Below are positions 58,101-64,000 of a stretch of DNA of 64,000 nucleotides, piece after piece. How positions within the stretch are numbered: the first letter of the stretch is position 1; each line of letters starts with the position of its first letter. A program made the translations under genes and the position numbers. Origin of the DNA: Lineus longissimus (lineage: Eukaryota > Nemertea > Pilidiophora > Heteronemertea > Lineidae); assembly GCF_910592395.1 (NCBI RefSeq), contig NC_088324.1, positions 16,208,953-16,272,952 of the forward strand. The letters run 5' to 3'. The notes under the pieces were generated by a model. The model saw nothing but the letters and a program-made list of their open reading frames with translations, was not told the origin of the DNA and ran no database searches.

Positions 58101-60727
58101 ATTTCATTTCCGGTTGGGTAATAGCCTGTTGCTCGGCGACCAGTGCTAACTGCCTGGCTAGCTCGATATCCGTACGTTTAGTGACCCACGGTAGACTTGA
58201 AGATGATTGGTTATCAACAGGTCCTGAGTGAAGTCAATAATCCTGAAGGAATCCACGCCATTTTCCATTACTTTTGACAACATCTGCGAGAAATAATAAA
58301 GGTGTTTTTGCTTTGGATGGTGGTAAGCCTCGAAAGTACTGTGTGTGGTGGCTACTGCTATGGTTTAGGGGTGTCAGGAAAGCTGTTATCAGAATGATGG
58401 AACTCTATGTTGTTGAGATCATCTCAAGTCTATGTGGTGTTGGGTGTTGGTTGCTGGTGTCTGATGGTGGTAAGGTGATACATTCCACTGGAGCATCCTT
58501 GGTTGTATCATTGCCAGATGATGGTCACTTGATTTGGTTAGGCTTTGTCCACATGAAATGACCAGGCAGACGTGTCGTATATAGCAAGGGTGGCTTCTCT
58601 CCTGCTCTAAAGTATCAATTTCAGTCTCAGGTGTCATAAAAGATTGATTTATAGTGTAGCAGTCTTTCCGTATTTGAATCTTTCCAGATGAATAAGAAGA
58701 CCGAGACGACGCTCGCCCAGGTCAATGAAATCTTGCTCAAACATAACGTGTTGATGGGTGTGGAAGACAAGGGCGCCATGTCATGCAATAAGGTGATTGT
58801 ATCCTTTCACTGAGGCTCTCCACACTGCTCTCATTTCAAAGAACGTTTCATTCCCCAAGTCCATCATTGATTTTAAACCACTGAGCTTAGTATTATACAT
58901 GTGAGATTTCTGACAAGGTGGCACTGATTCCAAGGTGTGGCTCGAATTGCTGAAGTTTTCACTTGTTGATAATCCTTCACCTCATAACAGCTGCATTTCA
59001 TCTACTTTGAAGAAGGCCCATGCATGGAACGTCTCATGGATGATATCGCAAAAGGTTTGCAGAAAAATCGAAAACTTCCAAAAATGGTAAGTTCTGGTTG
59101 TAAATGGACATTGTTGACTTCCTGCAAGTCAGTAGAGGCCTTTGAGTGACACACCTAAGCTGAATATAGCCATAACATCGAGGTAAGGTATGTGGCCTGA
59201 CAGTCTTTCATTCACAGCTGGTTGGTTGCAGTGGCCATCTACCACTGATCTGAAGTAATCTATTCCAGGTTGGTCCATGCGCATAAGTTGCAACATAGTA
59301 CAGTGGAACCACGGTAACATGACCTCTCATGGGACCGAGGTTGGATGGTCGCATTACCTGGTGGTCGTGTTAGTGAAAATGAAAATCCGGGGACAGAATG
59401 CATGATTGGGTTTTCCCGCCAAAATTGTTGAACAAAATTTGTTTGGGGCTGGTGATATTTCTTCATTTTGAGCAGAAAAAAAAACCAGTGAAAAAAACAT
59501 TTGGACTTGAGAACGTTGTTGCATCCAACTTTTCACCTTGACTTCAGGTGAAGAAGCAGCGAAAAGATGTGAGTCCTGAAGTTGATATTGACGAGAGTGA
59601 TCTGATCATAGATGAACAGGAATCAACAGAGGGGCATCGACAGGTAAAACCATCGTCAAGCTTGCTTTAGAAGGTGGTTTGATTGGTGTTAGTTAGCCTA
59701 ATCTTTGGAGGCCAAGAATGGAAATCGTCTTGTGTTGGCACAGGTCTCTCATTACAAAACAAAATCCATGACCTACTTATCTAGTTGCTTGATGATGTGA
59801 GATTGTACTCTGACATTCTTCAACATCGGGTAAAAGGCTTGTTAACCAATGATACTATCATGACCTTAACGTGATGAATGAACTACCCTCTCACTCTCCA
59901 GGTATGCCACCAAAGATAACACACTATTGATACGATTGAGTCACACACTGAGTAGCATTGATTTTACCGTCGACTTCGAGAGAACTGTGTGATATTTTAG
60001 TTCATTTAAGTTGCGTACTTAGGTTGGAGTAGCTAAGTTTAATCCCTTACACTCAGTTGGATAATAAGCTATCACCTTCAAGAAGAACAACCGGGACTGT
60101 TTCTTCATCTTCTCTGTTTGAGAAGTTTGAACAGTAAGTTGACTTAGGATTCAGGAACCTGTGGTCTAACATCAGTTAGTTCCCTTGTCAAACCCTGTAT
60201 GACCAGCACTCTGTCCAACCGCGGCTGTGCCTCTCTTAAAGCCCACCAGGGAAAATAACCTCTTTTAGTCTCAGCTAATTTCCTGGCCATTGAGAACCGC
60301 TGCATTTTACGATTTTGTGGTCATCTTTTAGCTTCATATTTGCATAGGCAAGGGAAGTTACCGATTAACCGTTGCAACTCTGACAAGCTGTCAGTGCCAT
60401 GTGACATCTCGGTTGTCATTTGAAAAGATGACTGTAAATGGGGACGTGGGGGTACTGGTGGCTGTCGAGGTCATCCGATTCAACGTCGAGCCTTAGCTCT
60501 GCTATACTGGCAACATACATGTTTCAGGTGTTAATCGTGTCCTCCTTATCTTGCAGATTTTAGCCAAACGACTTTTGCTCAAGTACAGCGGGATGTATGT
60601 CAAGCGTCTGATGACGGAACGCCTTCCACGTCCAGCTGAACGCCGCCATACTGGCAACATCCCATGTCTGTGTCAGTTCATCGAGCGCCATTACTTCAAG
60701 ATCTACGAAGTCTTAGTGATGATCTGA
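33098..60727 (+). CDS. TMEM268: TMEM268-like two-pass transmembrane protein, seven coding exons
   Basis: Coding exons 33098-34124, 43529-43638, 49813-50067, 58688-58792, 58991-59086, 59548-59643 and 60557-60727 join to 1,860 nt (619 aa). All junctions are GT-AG and in phase. Residues 1-342 are polar, acidic and Ser-rich. Exon 2 has TECHGWTGANINPETMPL. Exon 3 encodes TYR-type YHTFFYNKW then two hydrophobic helices (about 409-430 and 438-459) separated by HTGGLPDR. The C-terminal half, NKKTETTLAQVNEILLKHNV-LMGVEDKG, LHFIYFEEGPCMERL, LLLKYSGMYVKRLM and RRHTGNIPCLCQFIE, follows vertebrate TMEM268 (LLRHRVLLGV, YYIRLL, IPCPCQLIE). Human TMEM268 has about 342 aa, so the long N-terminus is extra. The family's molecular function is poorly known; it is an integral membrane protein. 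Assignment rests on recalled similarity and is strongest in the last exon. Confidence 0.85.
34695..37490 (+). repeat. 93-bp tandem array, about 30 copies, open in one frame throughout
   Basis: The unit contains CTTTGTTCATGGGACCAACG, AAAAAGATCTGGTAG and CAGCTTCGTATCCAGTATCA, with strict period 93 and no indel in about 30 copies. One + frame is open from 34709 to the TAA at 37505-37507; its 31-residue unit reads TTLETFVHGTNVTKRSGSSC then QLRIQYQASQ. Frequent variants are silent in that frame (CTG/CTA/TTG, GCC/GCT) or Val/Ile. Elsewhere CACTAG variants put stops in the other frames on both strands. It lies in intron 1 of the TMEM268-like coding region. Whether it is translated is unknown; a minisatellite is the default reading. 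Confidence 0.95.
37508..38404. other. Intronic stretch, nothing recognised
   Basis: This spacer between the 93-bp array and the A/T-rich satellite has no open frame with family features and no repeat that I could identify. Confidence 0.35.
38405..39075 (+). repeat. Array of the dispersed A/T-rich satellite, about 4.5 monomers
   Basis: Monomers of about 151 bp carry GGTTGGGGTCCTCAAGGGTT, then TTTTGGGACTGATGATTTTG, GGTCATTTGGAGCAAAAAAC and CAGTGAAAAAA. Copies start near 38408, 38560, 38711, 38864 and 39013; the last is truncated and diverged. The same family is present at 27621, 30108, 45833 and 59434. Confidence 0.93.
39076..40315. other. Intronic stretch, nothing recognised
   Basis: No exon, RNA gene or repeat family is recognised here. 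Confidence 0.35.
40316..40450 (+). mobile_element. 135-bp dispersed element, copy 1 (MITE-like)
   Basis: The copy begins ACAGTGGAACCCCGGTAAAA and ends CCCGCCAAAATTGTTGAAC. It aligns base for base in length with a second copy at 59299-59433 and shares most of its sequence. It contains an internal inverted pair, CCCCGGTAA and TTACCGGGG. A non-autonomous DNA-transposon remnant is the likeliest class; the exact family is unknown. Confidence 0.65.
40451..43528. other. Intronic stretch with a low-complexity A-rich zone
   Basis: No exon is recognised before the acceptor at 43527-43528. At 43190-43420 the sequence is A/T-rich, with recurring AAAATA/TCAAAA words that resemble the dispersed A/T-rich satellite but lack its diagnostic GGGACTGATGATTTTGGG core. 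Confidence 0.35.
44350..44537. repeat. 30-bp tandem repeat, six copies plus a partial copy
   Basis: AATGTCACTGCAGTGAAGGT repeats exactly every 30 bp. Each unit holds the 10-bp palindrome CACTGCAGTG. Identity is complete across copies, which indicates recent expansion. Confidence 0.97.
45833..45898 (+). repeat. Dispersed A/T-rich satellite, single truncated monomer
   Basis: It matches the core of the 38405-39075 array: TTTTCAAAGTCAAAAAAG, then TTTTGGGACTGATGAT, then a shortened GGTTCATT. It is a solo fragment, + orientation. Confidence 0.75.
46384..46523. repeat. 43-bp tandem repeat, three copies plus a partial copy
   Basis: CACTTGATCAATCTGTACCC starts at 46384, 46427 and 46470, with a truncated fourth start at 46513. 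Copy 1 differs by one base (CCCAATG versus CCCTATG). Confidence 0.95.
48110..48290. promoter_or_regulatory. Candidate intronic regulatory cluster (E-box, octamer, CRE)
   Basis: Within 90 bp there are CACGTG (48132-48137), a TATA-like CATATTTATAA (about 48146-48156), the octamer ATGCAAAT (48182-48189) and a full CRE, TGACGTCA (48212-48219). They are flanked by GGCGCTGTTG and GGCGC-rich words. This lies 1.6 kb upstream of the transmembrane-encoding exon of the TMEM268-like gene. Motif clustering is seen; any activity is inference. Confidence 0.3.
49813..50067 (+). CDS. TMEM268: Transmembrane exon of the TMEM268-like gene
   Basis: This 85-codon, phase-0 exon begins VSKDDYTTALTMLGKDVKIA. It carries both predicted membrane helices, about 22 residues each, joined by the short loop HTGGLPDR, and ends in a basic CRIARNK, consistent with a hairpin whose both ends face the cytosol. 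Its donor, AAG|GTAAGA, is only about 75 bp from the start of the 65-bp satellite, so the following 8.6-kb intron is mostly repeats at its 5' end. Confidence 0.85.
50140..51208. repeat. 65-bp satellite, upstream part (about 16 copies)
   Basis: The unit starts ACCAATGGTACCATTAGAAA, then GGTCTGATCAGGAGCTGTCC, and ends CATGTCAACAGGTTT. The first two or three copies (50140-50290) are diverged, and the rest are nearly identical. The array is interrupted at ...GGTTTACC (51208) by a LINE and resumes at 52966. Confidence 0.97.
51186..52913 (+). CDS. Reverse transcriptase of CR1/L2-like LINE (N-terminally truncated ORF2)
   Basis: The 575-codon frame runs to TGA 52911-52913. The first eight codons (MVMSTGLP) come from the satellite, and LINE sequence begins at AEKFCSFFTSKI. 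Reverse transcriptase blocks are seen in order: NYRPVSNLTYLSKLIERV, QSAYRKGHSTETTLL, LLDLSAAFDTVDHTIL (first catalytic Asp), GVPQGSVLGPVLFTIY, and the YADD box at residues 293-296 with the catalytic Asp pair, then WLSTNWLCLNAPKTDMV. The C-terminal RLVCRRRKFDSITPLLRELHW region is the usual CR1/L2 tail. The apurinic endonuclease is missing, so it cannot mobilise itself. It copies RNA into DNA at the target in intact relatives. Confidence 0.9.
   Translation: MVMSTGLPAEKFCSFFTSKISKIREKLVSSNAVSTPISEDSVEGCVPGLSSFTHATEDEIRKLVLSIPAKSCTLDPISTVLLKKCVTPLVPVLTSIVNKSMQQGHVPKDLKFALVKPLLKKPTLDCDELANYRPVSNLTYLSKLIERVVAVRLREHMTVNELYDPNQSAYRKGHSTETTLLKVTNDILTSLDVGHEGLLVLLDLSAAFDTVDHTILLGRLQERIGLSDTALHWFSSYLEDRQLSVCIQGFTSAAVSLEYGVPQGSVLGPVLFTIYTIPLGDVMNRACIPYQLYADDNQLLTSARCGDNAQCSAMVASTEGGIGHIQSWLSTNWLCLNAPKTDMVNFVSTRRKGSIPSISISGVQIPKSECVKDLGVWLDEGMTMQTQVKMTCKAAYASLYKIGRIRKYLDRHSVVRLVHALVVSRLDTNNAILYGLPDKTLAPLQRVLNSAARLVCRRRKFDSITPLLRELHWLPVKARVVYKILTLVHKTVVSSGGPMYLSDLLVATSGCTRSTTFKALKIKRSKSRYGDRSFSCCGPYLWNKLPVSVRALPETSFKRQLKTTLFEDYLGGVAP
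51209..52965 (+). mobile_element. 5'-truncated CR1/L2-like non-LTR retrotransposon (LINE)
   Basis: The element interrupts a 65-bp satellite unit. Its 5' end is abrupt, with no endonuclease domain. Its 3' end is a short UTR finishing CAATTCATTCATT, an ATTC-type microsatellite tail with no poly(A), typical of CR1/L2-group elements. TTACC occurs on both sides (51204-51208 and 52964-52968) and may be a short target-site duplication. The insertion split the motif GGTTTACC|AATGG. The open reading frame is undamaged, so the insertion is probably young. Confidence 0.88.
52966..53690. repeat. 65-bp satellite, downstream part (about 11 copies)
   Basis: This continues the unit of 50140-51208 after the LINE. 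Five consecutive units at 53161-53485 show the same order of private variants as 50816-51140, offset by exactly 2,345 bp. The array fades into unique sequence after GGTTTACAAATAGTATT near 53690. Confidence 0.97.
53984..54043. repeat. 12-bp tandem repeat, five copies
   Basis: CCTATTGTGCTC repeats perfectly every 12 bp. It is intronic. Confidence 0.95.
54044..55620. other. Intronic stretch, nothing recognised
   Basis: There are two modest open frames (54219-54551 and 54590-54844), but neither has splice sites in phase with the gene nor any family signature. No repeats stand out. Confidence 0.35.
55624..56197. repeat. 67-bp tandem repeat, seven full copies, with short 37-bp copies at both ends
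   Basis: GCAGATGGGTAGAGGTCTCT recurs at 55624, 55661, 55728 and then every 67 bp to 56130, with a last diverged copy at 56167. The first unit and the 56130 unit are only 37 bp and end CCCTTGTAAT, lacking the 30-bp GGCTTGATTGTCTTTAGACC segment that full units contain. Confidence 0.95.
56198..58687. other. Intronic stretch, nothing recognised
   Basis: Open frames at 56920, 57250 (minus) and 58274 show no family features and are not in phase with neighbouring exons. No repeat or RNA gene is recognised before the acceptor at 58686-58687. Confidence 0.35.
59299..59518 (+). mobile_element. 135-bp MITE-like element, copy 2, fused to an A/T-rich satellite monomer
   Basis: 59299-59433 is the second copy of the element at 40316-40450, starting ACAGTGGAACCACGGTAAC. 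Directly after GTTGAAC it runs into AAAATTTGTTTGGGGCTGGT, then GAGCAG-A-run and CAGTGAAAAAAACATTTGGAC, the core of the dispersed satellite monomer. Together they suggest one composite element whose 3' part is the satellite seed. It sits in the 462-bp intron before exon 6 of the TMEM268-like gene, ending 30 bp from the acceptor. Confidence 0.65.
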
Positions 60728-60913
60728 CAAACCGAGACGTCACGGCTGATTTAAACCAACACTCAAAAAGGTGTGCAGAAACAAGTATTGAATATCCAAA
60801 TCAAAATTAAATTTGGTTTTTAAGAAATTTTCTCTGAATTAGCTTTTCCTCAAAATCACAACTGAGTGAATTTCTGCTACAAATCTGAATTGGTTGGTTA
60901 GGTCTAAAACTCT

Positions 60914-60919
60914 AATAAA
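60914..60919 (+). terminator. TMEM268-like gene polyadenylation signal
   Basis: This is an AATAAA, 187 bp after the stop codon at 60725-60727, and the first in this orientation. It is the probable 3' end of the transcript. Confidence 0.6.
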
Positions 60920-62263
60920 AATGACACAAGGAGGAATCTAATCCCCATAAAGATGAATGGACACTCAGCTGGGCCAACAACACTTTTGCTCAATTATTGT
61001 TGTTTTCTTTTGATCCCAATGGTCAAGGTGGCCAAGGACTGACATGAGGGGCTGATTGCAGCTGTGGGATGTGATTTAATAATCATAGCCGCAGCGTAGT
61101 TACCAATGCACAACAACTCCTGTATGTTATCACTATCAATCTTGAGGTGCACCGTTTTCATTTTACACATCACAATCCTATGTTTATTGAGCTCCATGAT
61201 ATAACACTGCTGTGACTTTCTGGGTTAAGGCTTGCTCCAGTTGTTTCTTCTAAAGCTTTTGCATTAACACACCCCAACATCAATTCTGGTTATGGTCTAT
61301 CGATTTACGAGGAACTGACTGCCATCCCTGATACATACTTTCTCCTCCTGTGTTCTTTGTAAAAGAGAGGAATACAGGAAGGAGTATATACTGTGGATAC
61401 ATGTTTAAATTGTCCCTATGACTGACTTTAACATGCAATGATAGTACATCAATAGTCGGTAGACGAGTATGCTTCATTGATGGCCGTCAGCTCTCACTTG
61501 AACTTGTCCTTTAACCTTGATATCAACCAACACCACGCTAACTCACTCTGCTCTTAGGCTCATCACTGACACACTGGTCTCACTTTGGTTTCGGCAAACA
61601 ATTCCACTCGACACTTGCTTTCTGCACAGAGACTCTGAGGTTTAAAACAGTCATGACGTCTGAAGCTCTCTTCAACTCATGCCAAGTTTGCCTGAAGCAC
61701 CGGTGCTCTAAACTTATATGAAACGTCGGCAGTTTCCTTCGAATTGGCTGACACTGGCAACAATTCAGTCAGCCCAAGTCACTTATCAACTTTAGAACAC
61801 TTCCATGTGAAACTGTATCACTGCACAAGTGACTCAGGCATACTTAGTGTGTGTATAGAGGTCGTACGGTGATATCATAGGCACGTCAATCTCTGTCTTT
61901 GACACTGCTCATGCCGCCAACTACTTATTTCACAAGCTACTGCCCTGTTCAAAATGACATTTTCCTTTGTTTTTAACCAGATTAAACAAAAAGTTTGAAA
62001 CGTGTGGATATTTTGGTTGACCATTGGTGTGTTGGTGGCAATGTGCGACATGGGGGGGTCAACGACTAGATTTGATATGATGAAAATTTGTGTATTTTCT
62101 GTTGTGATGTCATCTGCTCGGCCTCTGTCACGTATGTTTGAGAAATCAAGCTGCCGTGCTGGAGATATTATGAGATTTCTTTTTGTGTAGACTTGATGTT
62201 GTCATATTGTCAGGCATTTGCTCGTAGAAAATCAAGATATGACCATGACAAACGATGCTACCT
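60920..62263. other. Intergenic stretch, nothing recognised
   Basis: No gene, RNA gene or repeat is recognised between the TMEM268-like 3' end and the 29-bp array. Confidence 0.35.
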
Positions 62264-63400
62264 TGATCACAGCTAACTGGACCATGTGGCTGTGGTCACG
62301 ACTAACTGGACCATGTGGCTGTGGTCACGACTAACTGGACCATGTGGCTGTGGTCACGACTAACTGGACCATGTGGCTGTGGTCACGACTAACTGGACCA
62401 TGTGGCTGTGGTCACGACTAACTGGACCATGTGGCTGTGATCACGACAAACTGGACCATGTGGCTGTGGTCACGACTAACTGGACCATGTGGCTGTGATC
62501 ACGACTAACTGGACCATGTGGCTGTGATCACGACAAACTGGACCAAGTGGCTGTGATCACGACTAACTGGACCATGTGGCTGTGGTCACGACTAACTGGA
62601 CCATGTGGCTGTGATCACGACTAACTGGACCAAGTGGCTGTGGTCACGACTAACTGGACCATGTGGCTGTGATCACGACTAACTGGACCATGTGGCTGTG
62701 GTCACGACTAGGACCATGTGGCTGTGATCACGACTAACAGGACTATGTGGTTGTGGTAACGACAAACTGGACCATGTGGCTGTGGTCACGACTAACTGGA
62801 CCATGTGGCTGTGATCACGACTAACAGGACTATGTGGTTGTGGTAACGACAAACTGGACCATGTGGCTGTGGTCACGACAAACTGGACCATGTGGCTGTG
62901 GTCACGCCTGACTGGACCATGTGGCTGTGGTCACGACTAACAGGACTATGTGGTTGTGGTCACGACAAACTGGACCATGTGGCTGTGGTCACGACTAACT
63001 GGACCATGTGGCTGTGATCACGACTAACTGGACCATGTGGCTGTGATCACGACTAACTGGACCATGTGGCTGTGGTCACGACTAACTGGACCATGTGGTT
63101 GTGATCACGACTAACTGGACCATGTGGCTGTGATCACGACTAACAGGACCATGTGGCTGTGATCACGACTAACTGGGACCATGTGGCTTTGGTCACGACT
63201 AACATGACCATGTGGCTGTGATCACGACTAACTGGACCATGTGGCTGTGGTCACGACTAACTGGACCATGTGGCTGTGATCACGACTAACTGGGACCATG
63301 TGGCTTTGGTCACGACTAACATGACCATGTGGTTGTGATCACGACTAACTGGACCATGTGGCTGTGGTCACGACTAACTGGACCATGTGGCTGTGGTCAT
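62264..63400. repeat. 29-bp minisatellite, about 39 copies
   Basis: The unit is built from CTAACTGGACCATGTGGCTG followed by TGGTCACGA or TGATCACGA. Each carries a small inverted pair, GACCA...TGGTC. Some units are 26-30 bp long. Longer blocks are repeated, for example the CAGGACTATGTGGTTGTGGT variant at about 62740 and 62826, and the CTGGGACCATGTGGCTTTGG variant at about 63172 and 63290. Confidence 0.97.
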
Positions 63401-63537
63401 CATGAAATACAGTGCTTCACTGAATACTATACCAAGCTAGACAGTCATATGTATCAGATGCGATTCCTGTCAACACATCTTCCGATCCAGACTTGAACCA
63501 ATCCTTTTTTCCTTTCGGACCATAGAATAGCTTACAG

Positions 63538-63586
63538 TCTGCTTTAAGCTACACCAGTCACGGAATCAACACAGGAAGTGGAATTG
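63538..63586 (+). other. Possible exon of an unidentified downstream gene
   Basis: A stretch preceded by CTTACAG and followed by G|GTGAGT could be a 49-bp internal exon; one frame reads SALSYTSHGINTGSGI. There is no family match, and the T-rich tract before the acceptor is interrupted, so this is weak. The rest of 63401-64000 shows nothing else. Confidence 0.2.
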
Positions 63587-64000
63587 GTGAGTTTGAGAGC
63601 AATAATACTACAAGCACCATGCAATTGGCACCAATTTTGCAACAACACTTAATGCACACGGGCTGAAGGCATTGTAGAAATAGAACGTAGGAGTTTTGCT
63701 TGTGTGGTAGTAATACTTGTCCCATGGGGAAGTCGATCGAGCCTCTTGTTCAACGGTTGTATAGGAATCGCAGATATAGAGGTCATGCTTGTAGTAACCG
63801 AGTGGTTTAGCGTGACTAGAAATACTGAACACCGAACGCGGGTTTGACCAACAACAACTTTATCAAGCATGTGCAGAGCATGATGTAACGGGGAATAATG
63901 GTAGATGGTAGCAGTGCATACAGAAATGCCACAATGCTCACCCTGGCCCTTCTTCCAATACTAGGTAGCGGTCAGCCGCAGGCGCATGTTGGCTGATAAA

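Noticed and set aside
58274-58561. 95-codon frame just before exon 4 of the TMEM268-like gene
   Set aside because: It ends in a stop before the exon and is not joined by a donor. The TMEM268 alignment continues directly from exon 3 to 58688.

Overview
This is a 64 kb piece of animal nuclear DNA. The genes have GT-AG introns, there are AATAAA polyadenylation signals, and there is a CR1/L2-like LINE, tRNA-derived repeats and very many minisatellites. Protein similarity (recalled, not searched) points to a non-vertebrate bilaterian. A lophotrochozoan such as a mollusc, annelid or brachiopod is my best guess, but the phylum is uncertain. There are no bacterial-style operons or CRISPR arrays.

Layout. 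(1) 1-343: last exon of a zeta-crystallin-like quinone oxidoreductase, + strand. (2) 344-3614: convergent intergenic stretch filled mostly by a 30-copy, 55-bp minisatellite. (3) 3670-6372, minus: complete PSMB7 (proteasome beta-2), seven coding exons, 274 aa. (4) 6373-7373: shared upstream region with a cluster of CGGGGACG motifs. (5) 7374-10484, plus: complete PSMD5 (26S base assembly chaperone), six exons, 503 aa. (6) 10485-32989: no recognised coding exon; it holds a 16-bp hairpin, tRNA-like repeats and several tandem arrays. (7) 32990-60919, plus: a TMEM268-like two-pass membrane protein gene, seven coding exons over 27.6 kb, 619 aa, with a roughly 340-residue polar N-terminal extension. 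Its introns hold a 30-copy 93-bp array that stays open in one frame, A/T-rich dispersed satellites, and a 65-bp array split by a 5'-truncated LINE with an intact reverse transcriptase frame. (8) 60920-64000: mostly a 39-copy, 29-bp array.

How the genes relate. PSMB7 and PSMD5 are divergent with only 1,001 bp between their start codons, so a catalytic proteasome subunit and a proteasome assembly chaperone probably share a promoter. In human, PSMB7, PSMD5 and TMEM268 all lie on 9q32-q33 (from memory), so the trio looks like a remnant of ancient bilaterian linkage. Tandem arrays with at least 14 different unit lengths make up about 11.7 kb (roughly 18%) of the window.

The observations I would follow first are the PSMB7-PSMD5 head-to-head pair and its repeated motif, the triplicated 5' splice site in PSMD5, the LINE bracketed by two copies of the same five-unit satellite block, the 93-bp array with an unbroken frame and an N-glycosylation sequon in nearly every unit, and the dispersed roughly 150-bp satellite monomers.
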